Assembly (NCBI GenBank): GCA_963696525.1
Contig: CAVOKO010000012.1
Span: 806,001 to 870,000, forward strand
Reading direction: 5' to 3'
DNA length: 64,000 nucleotides
Origin: CAWBRT01 sp963696525
GTDB lineage: Bacteria > Acidobacteriota > Terriglobia > Terriglobales > Acidobacteriaceae
Below, piece after piece: positions 8,350-17,020 of the stretch; position 1 is the first letter of the stretch, and each line of letters begins with the position of its first letter. A program made the position numbers and the translations under genes. The notes below the pieces were generated by a model that saw nothing but the letters and a program-made list of their open reading frames with translations, had not been told where the DNA came from and searched no databases.

Positions 8350-9566
8350 GTGGCAGAGAACGTGGCAGAGACGGGGGAGAATCAGCCGGGTCCGGAGGAG
8401 CCGTGGCAGGAAAAGCTGCCAGGTGGCAGATCGCGTTCTTATCTGCGCGAGCACTCGGCGGTGAAATGGGCGCTCATCATCGGCGGCATCGTGCTGCTGG
8501 TGGCTCTGATCGTGATCTGGCGGTACTACGCGGTTCGCGAGTCGACGGATGATGCTCAGATCGATGGCCATATCACTCCGATCAGCGCCCGCGTGAGCGG
8601 CACCGTCATTTCGGTCAACTACCGGACAATCAGTTTGTCGATGAAGGCGCGTTGCTGGTCCAATTCGACCCCAAGGACTATGAAGTCGCCATCCAGCACG
8701 CCGAGGCCGATCTTGCCGATGCGAAGGCTTCGTCGCTCGCGGCCGGGACCAACGTTCCCATCACTCATACCAGCACTTCCAACCAATTGCAGAACGCGCT
8801 TGCCGCTCGCAACGCGGCCCAGAAGCAGGTAGAAGCCGCTTTAGCCAGGACACGGGAGGCGGAAGCCAACTACGTGAAAGTGGCCAAAGATCTGGAGCGC
8901 ATGAGCGACCTGGTTCAACGTGACGAAATCTCGCGCCAGCAATATGATTCGGCGGTTGCTTCCGACCAGGCGATGAAAGCGACGGTCGATGCCGCGCGCG
9001 CCTCGGTTGCCGCCGCCCAAGCCCAGGTAGCGCAGGCGGAAGCCATGGTCCGCACAGCCGAAACGGCGCCGCAGCAGGTTGCGGTGATCCGCGCGCGAGC
9101 GGGATCGGCGGAGGCCCTGGTGCAGCGCGCCGAAGCTTCGCTGGAGCAGGCGCGGCTCAATTTGCAATACGCCACCGTACTCGCGCCGGGAGCGGGCATC
9201 GTCAGCAAACGCAGCGCCGAGGTTGGGCAGGTGGTGCAAGCCGGCCAGCCATTAGCGGCGCTGGTGCTGGTGCGGGATATCTACGTTACTGCCAACTTTA
9301 AGGAGACGCAGCTCAAGAACATGCGTCCCGGGCAGGGAGTTACGATTCACGTCGATGCTTATGATCGCGATCTGAAGGGGCACATCGACAGCATCGGAGG
9401 TGCTACGGGGGCGCGTTTCAGTTTGCTTCCTCCGGAAAACGCCACCGGCAACTACGTGAAGGTGGTGCAGCGGATTCCGGTCAAGATCGTTTTCGATGCC
9501 GGCCAAGATCCTAATCATCTGCTGCGGCCAGGGATGTCGGTTGTACCGACGGTGATTACCAAATAG
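8350..9566 (+). CDS. HlyD/EmrA-type membrane fusion protein (one-base frameshift)
   Basis: Starts at GTG 8350 with GGAGG just before it. The first frame gives a soluble N-terminus, one membrane helix (VKWALIIGGIVLLVALIVIW), STDDAQIDGHITPISARVSG and VISVN. The protein then continues in another frame with DNQFVDEGALLVQFDPKDYEVAI, the long coiled-coil hairpin, and the barrel LAPGAGIVSKRSAEVGQVV to 9566. One missing base near 8617-8625 explains the break: restoring it gives VN-x-PDNQFV as in other EmrA proteins. Either a recent mutation or a sequence error. The protein bridges EmrB and TolC in the periplasm. Confidence 0.83.
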
Positions 9567-9580
9567 TAACTGGGCGTGGC

Positions 9581-11184
9581 ATGACTGCGAGATCTGCGAA
9601 CACGGAATCCGCGCCCAACGGTTTGCCCGGGGCGCATCCCGCCATCAATCCCTGGATTATTGCGATTGCGGTGATGTTGGGCACCTTCATGGAGGTGCTC
9701 GATACCACGGTGGTGAACGTGGCGCTGCCGCATATCGCGGGCAATCTGTCGGCCACGGTGGACGAAACCACTTGGGTGCTGACCTCGTATCTGGTCTCGA
9801 ACGCGATCATACTGCCGATCGCCGGATGGCTTTCCAATCACTTTGGGCGCAAGCGCGTTCTGCTGGCCTCGGTCTTCGGGTTTACGGTGTCGTCGCTGGC
9901 CTGCGGCCTGGCGCCGAACCTGGCCACGCTGATCATCTTTCGCGTCATCCAGGGTGCAACCGGCGGCGGTCTGCAACCGCTATCGCAAGCCATCATGCTT
10001 GAGGCCTTTCCGCCGCAGGATCGCGGAAAAGCCATGGCGTTCTGGGGGTTGGGAATTGTGGTGGCGCCGATGCTCGGACCGGTGCTGGGCGGATGGATTA
10101 CCGACACCTATTCCTGGCGCTGGATCTTCTACCTCAATTTGCCGATCGGCATAGCGGCCACGGTCATGGCGAAGCTGTTTGTCTTCGATCCATCCTACAT
10201 CCGGCGCGACCTCGAACCGGATCGACTACTGGGGATTCGGCCTGCTGATCGTGGGCATGTCGGGGCTCCAGATCATGCTCGACAAAGGCCAGCAGGAAGA
10301 CTGGTTCAGCTCAAGGTTCATCGTCGTGCTGGCCGGTCATGATGGTTCTCGGCCTGACGGGGTTCGTCATTCGCGAATTGATGACCCGGGACCCGGTGGT
10401 CAATCTCAGGGTGTTTCGCAACCGAACCTATGCCACCGGCATATTCATGATGACGGTTTTGGGCTTCGTGCTCTACGGCAGCACTGTGCTGATACCCATC
10501 TGGTTGCAGACGCTGATGGGCTATCCGGCGCTACAGGCGGGGATGGCCGTACTGCCTCGCGGCTTGGGTTCATTCCTGTTCATGCCTCTCGTCGGCATCC
10601 TGATGAGCAAGGTCGAACCGCGCAAACTGCTCTTGGTCGGCTACCTGGCGGCGGGAGCCGGGCTGTTTCTGCTCGGCAACCTGAGCCTGGACGCGGGTTA
10701 CTGGGATATTTTCTGGCCGCAGATTCTCCAGGGAGCGGCCATGGGCCTGCTGTTCGTTCCATTGACGACCATCACCAACGATCCCATCCCGAAGGAGGAA
10801 ATGGGAAACGCGACCAGCATATTCAACCTGATGCGCAACGTCGGAGGCAGCATCGGGATCGCTTCGGTTACTACCCTGGTTGCCCGGGCGGAGCAGAGCA
10901 ATACGAATGTTCTTGGCGCGCACGTCAACCTCTGGAATCTCAGCACGCAAAGCATGATCAGCTCGGCCAGGGAGATGTTTATGTCCAAAGGATCGGATTA
11001 TGTGACGGCCACGAGGCAGGCCTATGGGGTGCTGTTCGGGATGGTGCAGGAGCATGCGGCAATGCTCGCGTTTGTCAAGGCGTTCCGGCTGCTGGGCATT
11101 CTGTTCTTCGTTATGGTCCCCTTCATTCTGATCATGCGCAAGCCCCGGCATATGCGGGGAGGCGGAGGAGCAGGCGGCCATTGA
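9581..11184 (+). CDS. DHA2-family MFS multidrug transporter, EmrB-like (two frameshifts)
   Basis: Fourteen-helix type drug:proton antiporter. Segment 1 (from 9581) has DTTVVNVALPHIAGNLSATVD and SNHFGRKRVLLASV, both typical of EmrB/QacA. The frame then moves +1 near 10208 (continuing NRIDYWGFGLLIVGM) and +1 again near 10335 (continuing MMVLGLTGFVIRELM to the stop). Removing one base at each place (for example a G from GCCGGTCATG) restores a full transporter of about 534 residues. It forms a tripartite pump with the two preceding genes. Both breaks are small indels with no other decay, which favours sequencing error. Confidence 0.82.
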
Positions 11185-11349
11185 TTTGCCAGGCTGGTTG
11201 TGACGTTTGGCTTGGCCCGGGGGACGTTTGCGGACGGGTAACATTCGCCGGCGATTCTGGGGTTGTGATCCGGCCGGGTTGAGGGTCACCTCCCGAGTTG
11301 ATTGTTATCACTGGGTGTCCGGCGGCACGATGGTGTTGAAGTCAATTAG

Positions 11350-12427
11350 GTGCCCAGCAAAAAACAAAACCGATTCCTCCGCGGGGGATTATTGTTCGCC
11401 GCGGCGGCAATGCCGAGTCTGGCGCTGGCCGCGGTACCGGAGTCGATACGCTGGGCCAGGCCCAATTGGGTGCCGGGCTTTGTCCAGTTCGAGACGGCCA
11501 TTTTGTTCGGAATTGCGGTTGCCCTGGCGCTGTTGGCGACGGGCGTCTCGATGCGCAACCGCGATCTGTCGCGGGTGAATGCCGAATTGCAGCGCGCCCG
11601 CGATCTGACGGCGGTTCGCGAGCGCGAGCGCGACCTGGCACAGCAGGAGTTGCTGAGAAAACTGGAAGAAGAGCGCGAGCTGGCCAAACAGAAGATGCAG
11701 TTCGAGTCGCAACTTGCGGAATACGAAAAGTATGCTTCGTTGGCGCAGCTGGCGCTCGGCGCGGCCCACGAGATCAATAACCCATTGCTGGGCATGCTCT
11801 CGCATCTGGAGCTGGAACTGAAGGATGCGCCGGACGAGGATAGCCGGACGGAAATCGAACAGTGCATCGAGGGTGCGAAGCGGATTTCATCGGCGGTGCG
11901 CGGGTTGCTGAACTACGCGCGACCCGCTCCGCTTACCATCAGCCGCATCAGCGTCTGAGCGGCTGGTGACTGAAACCATGAACTTCCTGCATCATCAGCC
12001 GATGTTCCGCAACATCCAGGTTGTGACAGAGATCTCGGAAGATCTTCCCATGATCAGCGTCGATGCCAACCAGCTCTCGCAAATCCTGATGAACCTGCTG
12101 CTGAATGCGGCGCAGGCGATGCCGGAGCGTGGCAGGATTACGATCTCGGCGACGAAAGTCAAGTTTGAGGAAAACATCGAGATCGCCGTTGCCGACACTG
12201 GAGCGGGCATTCCGGCCGATATTCTGCCGCATGTCTTCGAGCCGTTCTTCACCACCAAGCGCGGCAAAGGGACCGGGTTGGGACTGAGCATCAGCCAGGC
12301 GTACGTGCACAGCCACGGCGGCGCCATCCGCCTGGAGAGCCTGCCGGGACGCGGCACGACGGTCCGGCTCACGCTTCCGATTCGCCAGCAGGGCGCGTTT
12401 ATGGAGAGCGAAGAAGTCATCATCTGA
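11350..12427 (+). CDS. Membrane sensor histidine kinase (one-base frameshift)
   Basis: Starts at GTG 11350. There is a signal-like hydrophobic start, a membrane helix (FETAILFGIAVALALLATGVS), a coiled coil, then the phosphoacceptor region LGAAHEINNPLLGML with its histidine. The frame ends at 11958 after TISRISV. The HATPase part continues +1 to 12427: N-box QILMNLLLNAAQAM, G1 VADTGAGIP, F-box FEPFFTTK, G2 GKGTGLGLS. Dropping one T at about 11956 gives TISRISVERLVTETMNFL, so the protein was probably whole. It pairs with the NtrC-type regulator 90 bases downstream. Confidence 0.83.
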
Positions 12428-12518
12428 CGATCACCCCAACGAGCCGGGCCTCGTTGGGGAGCCCGCGACGAGGGATCACTCCCCACGCCGTGGCTGAGAG
12501 CAAGGAAAGAAAGGATTC

Positions 12519-13901
12519 ATGGCTTACTCGATCCTGGTCATCGACGATGAAGCACTGACCCTGCGCACTATTGGCCGGGCTCTGCAATCGGAAGGCTATG
12601 AAGTCCGCGTGGCCATGTCGGGCGAAGAAGGCCTGAAGCTCTTCACCGAAGAGGCGACGGAGCTGGCATTGGTGGACGTGGTTCTGCCCGGCATCGACGG
12701 GATCGAGGTGCTGCGGCAAATCAAGAAGCGAAACAGCGCGGCGGTAGTGCTGATGATGAGCGCGTACCACATGGTGGATCGCGCCGTGGAGTCGATGAAG
12801 CTGGGCGCTTACGACTACCTGATCAAGCCGTTTCACATTGTCGACATGCTGAACACCGTGCGCCGCGCCAGCGAGATGCTCACGCTGCACGTGCGGGTGC
12901 GCGATTCGGTGCAGACCGAACAGGGCCGCTACGACTTTGGAAAAGTTGTCACCCGGAATCCCGGCTATCGGGAGATGCTGGAAATGGCCCGCAAGGCCGC
13001 CGAAAGCGACCGCACCACCGTCCTGATCCAGGGCGAGAGTGGGACCGGAAAAGAAGTGCTGGCCAAGGCGATCCACTACGCCAGCTCGCGCGCGCAGAAC
13101 CCGCTGGTGGAGCTCAACTGCGCCGCTTTGCCCGACACGCTGCTGGAGAGCGAGCTGTTCGGCTACGAACAGGGCGCCTTTACCGACGCCCGGCGCCGCA
13201 AGGAAGGACTGCTGGAAAAAGCCAACGGCGGGACACTGTTTCTCGACGAAATCGGGAACATGTCGTTCGCCGTGCAAGCCAAACTGCTGCGGGTGCTCGA
13301 ACAGAGCAGCTTCATGCGTCTGGGCGGGACCAAGGCGATCAACGTCGATGTCCGCATCATTTCCGCAACCAATAAAATGCTGAAGGAGTCTGCGGCGCGA
13401 GGCGAGTTCCGCGAGGATCTGTACTACCGGCTGAATGTGATGCCGCTCTTCATTCCCGCGCTGCGCGAACGCCGGGAAGATGTCGTCCCGCTGGCGCTCG
13501 AGATGATGAAGATGTACAACACGGAGCTCAAAAAGAATTTCGCCGGCTTTACCCCGGCCGCAGCCGAGTTGTTGACCCAATATCCCTGGCCGGGCAACAT
13601 ACGGGAATTAAAGAACGTCATCGAGCGCACCATGATTCTTGCGCCCGAGGGCGAAATCGACGCCATTAGCCTGCCGGAAGAGATCCGGGACTACCAGTTC
13701 CAAACTACGTCCAATCAATCCATGGCAAACCCCGCGGCAGGTCCCGAGGGCGGAAAATTCGTGAGTTTGCGCGAGCTCGAGCAACGCTACATTCACGAGG
13801 TATTGGCCGCGACCGGCAACAATAAGGCACAGACGGCACGCATCCTCGGGATTCACTCCACCTCGCTGTTGCGCAAACTGAAGAAAGAAGACGGCGAGTA
13901 G
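12519..13901 (+). CDS. NtrC-family sigma-54-dependent response regulator
   Basis: 460 residues: receiver (VIDDE, phosphoacceptor D53 in LALVDVVLPG, K103), AAA+ domain (Walker A GESGTGKE about 172-179, Walker B TLFLDEIGN) and a C-terminal Fis-type helix-turn-helix (ATGNNKAQTARILGIHSTSLLRKL). The sigma-54 contact loop reads GAFTDA instead of GAFTGA, a known but less common variant. It is likely phosphorylated by the preceding kinase and to activate a sigma-54 promoter, most simply that of the redox genes at 14226 on. Confidence 0.88.
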   Translation: MAYSILVIDDEALTLRTIGRALQSEGYEVRVAMSGEEGLKLFTEEATELALVDVVLPGIDGIEVLRQIKKRNSAAVVLMMSAYHMVDRAVESMKLGAYDYLIKPFHIVDMLNTVRRASEMLTLHVRVRDSVQTEQGRYDFGKVVTRNPGYREMLEMARKAAESDRTTVLIQGESGTGKEVLAKAIHYASSRAQNPLVELNCAALPDTLLESELFGYEQGAFTDARRRKEGLLEKANGGTLFLDEIGNMSFAVQAKLLRVLEQSSFMRLGGTKAINVDVRIISATNKMLKESAARGEFREDLYYRLNVMPLFIPALRERREDVVPLALEMMKMYNTELKKNFAGFTPAAAELLTQYPWPGNIRELKNVIERTMILAPEGEIDAISLPEEIRDYQFQTTSNQSMANPAAGPEGGKFVSLRELEQRYIHEVLAATGNNKAQTARILGIHSTSLLRKLKKEDGE

Positions 13902-14225
13902 CGGACGCGCGGAAAGCCTTCATCAGCCAAGCCTTTGACGTGACGCCCGTCACGTGGGTTCACCTTATTGACTCCCACCGCGAGCGCCAAAGCTCCATCG
14001 CGGCGTGCAGGTCACGAACTTTGCAGCACTGCAAAACGCAGTGGTTATTAGCAAAATGCAGTGGTTTGGTTTTTGAGAAATGCATCCGCCCGAAGCAAGT
14101 CCTGTCTTTTCAGTGATTCAAAGATCTACTCACATTTGCACTCCAATTGCACATACAGAGGGCGACGGCTGACCGCTCAACCGCAGGAGCTGAAGGTTAT
14201 GAGAGAGCGGGCCGGGGAGGCAATT
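13902..14225 (+). other. 324-base regulatory gap before the redox module
   Basis: It holds a hairpin CGTGAC-GCCC-GTCACG just after the regulator gene, then the palindrome and direct repeats listed separately (14020-14066). I see no GG-N10-GC sigma-54 element of good quality. The open frame that begins at 14061 is judged to be upstream read-through of the next gene. Confidence 0.4.
14020..14066 (+). promoter_or_regulatory. Possible activator-binding repeats upstream of the redox operon
   Basis: A perfect inverted repeat TTTGCAG-CA-CTGCAAA (14020-14035) is followed by two direct copies of GCAAAAyGCAGTGGTT at 14031-14046 and 14051-14066. The copies start 20 bases apart, about two helical turns. 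The word TGCAGTG thus occurs once inverted and twice direct (once as CGCAGTG). The position, 160-200 bases before the operon, fits an enhancer for the adjacent NtrC-type protein. Binding is inference. Confidence 0.45.
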
Positions 14226-14897
14226 ATGTCAATCCTATTCGTTCTTCTAACGTTTCTGCTGGTGATTACGATTACTTACTTCAAGCGGCGCCCGGAGCCG
14301 CGGCCGGCGGTACAGCCGCATCCTGAAATGTGGGCCCGCACGGCGGCTCCGATGATGAGTGCGGAGCTGGGTTTTGAGATTCCGAAAGGCTACTGCTTCC
14401 ATCCCGGACACACCTGGGTGCTCGATGAAGGCCGGCAGAATGCCCGTGTCGGCATCGATGCATTTACCGGCAAGGTGTTGGGCAAAATCGACGGCATTGA
14501 AGTCGCCGGGCTGAACCGCTGGGTTCGTCAGGGGCAGAAGGTGGTGACGATTAAGCGTGGCGACTTGGTCTTCGACATGTTGTCGCCGATCGAGGGGGTC
14601 ATCACCTCGGTCAATCATGAGGTGATCAAGGACCCGGGCCTGGCGGTCAAGGATCCATACCAAAATGGTTGGATCTGCGTCGTGAAGTCTCCCGAGGTTG
14701 CCACCAACCTGAAGAACCTGGTGCAGGGTCCGCTGGTGGCGCCCTGGATGCAGAACAGCATTTCGCGCCTTTCCGCGATGGCGACGCAGATGGCACCAGC
14801 CCTGGCGCAAGATGGCGGCGTGCCGGTCTCGGGGATGATGTCGCAGTTGGATTCCGGTTCTCAGCGCAAGATTATTCACGAGTTCTTTCTAACGTAG
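14226..14897 (+). CDS. Membrane-anchored GcvH-like protein lacking the lipoyl lysine
   Basis: The ATG at 14226 follows GGGGAGG. A hydrophobic anchor (MSILFVLLTFLLVITITYF) is followed by KRR, so the bulk should face the cytoplasm. Residues 60-165 look like the barrel-sandwich fold of glycine-cleavage H protein (YCFHPGHTWVLDEG, then SPIEGVITSVNHEVIKDPGLAVKDPYQNGWI). Counting back from the conserved SP, the lysine that carries lipoate in GcvH is replaced by aspartate (GDLVFDMLSP), so it is probably not lipoylated. No other glycine-cleavage genes are near. Its neighbours are ferredoxin and NrfD-type subunits, suggesting a structural or redox-complex role. Confidence 0.75.
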   Translation: MSILFVLLTFLLVITITYFKRRPEPRPAVQPHPEMWARTAAPMMSAELGFEIPKGYCFHPGHTWVLDEGRQNARVGIDAFTGKVLGKIDGIEVAGLNRWVRQGQKVVTIKRGDLVFDMLSPIEGVITSVNHEVIKDPGLAVKDPYQNGWICVVKSPEVATNLKNLVQGPLVAPWMQNSISRLSAMATQMAPALAQDGGVPVSGMMSQLDSGSQRKIIHEFFLT

Positions 14898-14927
14898 CGC
14901 GGGTGACGAACATAGGGAGGAGGATTC

Positions 14928-15695
14928 ATGGGAAACACAAAGGCGATACTCGTCGATATCAAGCGCTGCATTGGATGCCAAGCCTGCGAACAGGCTTGCC
15001 AGGAGATTCATCAGTTCCCCAAGCAGCACCCGGCACACCTGTCGGACGTGGCTTTCACTTTCGTTGACCAGAAGGACGAAAAATTCGTCCGCCGCATGTG
15101 CCTGCATTGCGAAGAACCGGCGTGCGCGTCCGCGTGCCTGGTAGGCGCATTGAAGAAGACCGCGCTCGGGCCGGTAACCTACGACGCCAAAAAATGCATG
15201 GGCTGCCGGTACTGCATGATTGCGTGTCCGCAGGGAGTACCGAAGTATCAATGGTCGAAGTTGGCGCCCCTGATGCAGAAGTGCGACATGTGCTTTGCCC
15301 GCATCAGCAGCGGTGGCAAGCCGGCGTGCGTGGAAGCGTGTCCGGTTGAGGCGAGCGTGTTCGGCAATCGCGAAGCCCTGCTGAACGAGGCCTGGAGCCG
15401 GATTCGCAACGATTCCGCTTACGTGCCGCGGATCTATGGATCGGAGGAGTTCGGCGGAACGTCAGTGCTTTACTTGACCGATGTGCCGTTCGAAAAACTC
15501 GGCTTTGTAAAACCGCCCATTGGAAATCAGCCTCTGCCAACGCTTTCGGCGGCGGCATTGAGCGAGAGTCCGATGGTGGTGCTGGTGGGCGGGTCGATGC
15601 TCTCCGCACTGTACTGGATTACGCAACGCCGCAAACTGGTGGCGCTGGCAGAAGCCGAGGAAGAACAGCACGACTCGGAGAGAGGAAAACACTAG
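14928..15695 (+). CDS. Four-cluster [4Fe-4S] ferredoxin subunit (HybA/DmsB/HmcB type) with C-terminal anchor
   Basis: 255 residues. Four cysteine groups are visible: CIGCQACEQAC, CLHCEEPACASAC, CMGCRYCMIACP, and CDMC with CVEACP, enough for four [4Fe-4S] clusters. There is no twin-arginine or Sec signal: the ferredoxin domain starts at residue 4, so it should lie in the cytoplasm. A hydrophobic stretch near the C-terminus (MVVLVGGSMLSALYW) could anchor it. GGAGGAGG-like spacing precedes the ATG. It would pass electrons between a cytosolic partner and the NrfD-type quinone protein encoded next, three bases later. Confidence 0.88.
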   Translation: MGNTKAILVDIKRCIGCQACEQACQEIHQFPKQHPAHLSDVAFTFVDQKDEKFVRRMCLHCEEPACASACLVGALKKTALGPVTYDAKKCMGCRYCMIACPQGVPKYQWSKLAPLMQKCDMCFARISSGGKPACVEACPVEASVFGNREALLNEAWSRIRNDSAYVPRIYGSEEFGGTSVLYLTDVPFEKLGFVKPPIGNQPLPTLSAAALSESPMVVLVGGSMLSALYWITQRRKLVALAEAEEEQHDSERGKH

Positions 15696-15697
15696 TC

Positions 15698-16873
15698 ATG
15701 TCAGCTAATGGTAATGTTCCCAAGCTAACGTTCTGGCGCACGGTTGTGGCCGTCATCTTCATCGTAGGTCTTTATGCCACCTATCTGCGCTACGTCAAGG
15801 GCTGGCAGGTGAGCACCAATCTGACCGACGCGCAGCCCTGGGGGCTGTGGGTGGGATTCGGCACACTGTGCGGGGTCGGATTGTCCGCCGGCGGCTTCGC
15901 GATCGCCGCGGCTGTGTATCTGCTCGGGCTGGAGCGCTATCGCCCAGTGCTGAAAACCTCGGTGCTGCTCTCGTTTCTCGGTTATTCGACGGTATGCACC
16001 GGCATGCTCTATGAACTCGGCTTGCCCTGGCGCATCTGGCATCCGATCATCTACTGGAATCCGCACTCGGTGCTGTTCGACGTTTCGCTGTGCGTGATGT
16101 GCTATACCAGCGTGCTGGCGCTGGAGTTCTCGCCATCGCTGATGGAGAAGCTGCCGTTTCCGCGGCTGCGCGAGTTCTACCTGCACTGGCATCACCGGAT
16201 TACGATCGCGCTGGTCATGGCCGGCACATTGCTCTCCTCGATGCACCAGTCTTATCTGGGCGCGTTGTTTTTGATTGCCAAGGGCAGGGTCTATCCGCTG
16301 TGGTATAGCCCTTACTTGACGACGATGTTCTATCTGTCGGCAATTCCCGCCGGGATTGCGATGCTGATCATTGCGCTCTATCTCTGCGTGCGCTCGTTGA
16401 ACGCCAAGATCGAGTTCTCCATCCTGGAGGAATTCAGCCGGGTGATGGCACTCCTGCTGGGCGTATACGGGGTATTCCGCGCACTCGACCTGGCGCGCAA
16501 CGGAGCCTTGCCGTACCTGTTCGCACCGCGGGTGGAGACGCTCTATTTCTGGATCGAAATCATCCTGCTGGTCGTGCTGCCGCTGGCCCTGCTGAGCCAG
16601 TCGAAAGTGCGCAACAATCCGCAGTTCCTGTACTGGACCTGCGCGATCGTAGTCATGGGTTTCATGGCCAACCGCTTGAACGTCTCGATTACAGCGGTCG
16701 ACGCGATGACCGGAGCGAATTACGTGCCGAAGTGGCCCGAGTTCGCCTTGACCATTGCGGTGTTGACGGCAGGCGTATGCGCGTTCCGCTGGGCGATCAT
16801 TTATCTCGATATCGTGCCCAAGCGCGAGCTACCGCCCCAGATCAAGTGGGTGACGGCTGCGGCCGAGGCATAG
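15698..16873 (+). CDS. NrfD/PsrC/HybB-type membrane quinone oxidoreductase subunit
   Basis: 391 residues with nine or ten membrane helices. HybB-like features are LTDAQPWGLWVGF and SAGGFAIAAAVYLLGLERYRP near the start, then ELGLPWRIWHPIIYWNPHSVLF and MANRLNVSITA. Such proteins bind menaquinone and take electrons from, or give them to, a multi-cluster ferredoxin subunit. No hydrogenase, molybdopterin or cytochrome partner is encoded nearby, so the electron donor is unknown. It is cotranscribed with the GcvH-like and ferredoxin genes by spacing. Confidence 0.87.
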   Translation: MSANGNVPKLTFWRTVVAVIFIVGLYATYLRYVKGWQVSTNLTDAQPWGLWVGFGTLCGVGLSAGGFAIAAAVYLLGLERYRPVLKTSVLLSFLGYSTVCTGMLYELGLPWRIWHPIIYWNPHSVLFDVSLCVMCYTSVLALEFSPSLMEKLPFPRLREFYLHWHHRITIALVMAGTLLSSMHQSYLGALFLIAKGRVYPLWYSPYLTTMFYLSAIPAGIAMLIIALYLCVRSLNAKIEFSILEEFSRVMALLLGVYGVFRALDLARNGALPYLFAPRVETLYFWIEIILLVVLPLALLSQSKVRNNPQFLYWTCAIVVMGFMANRLNVSITAVDAMTGANYVPKWPEFALTIAVLTAGVCAFRWAIIYLDIVPKRELPPQIKWVTAAAEA

Positions 16874-17020
16874 CCGTAGCGCGCTGTCACAAGCGCTGGA
16901 CTGGTTCGAGAGGTCCCCGGTGGTTGCGGAAAGCCGCTTGCCGGGGACTTCGCGCTCAGCCCTGCAAGGTGCTGGCCGCCCAGCCCGCCTGAGCTTCCCG
17001 AACTTCGAAGGGAGGATGCG

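Noticed and set aside
12420..13580. 386-residue minus-strand frame opposite the NtrC-type gene
   Set aside because: Shadow of a high-GC gene; His/Gln/Arg-rich with no domain.
14061..14225. Extension of the GcvH-like protein to 14061
   Set aside because: The GGGGAGG site and hydrophobic anchor at 14226 mark the start; the extension overlaps the regulatory repeats.
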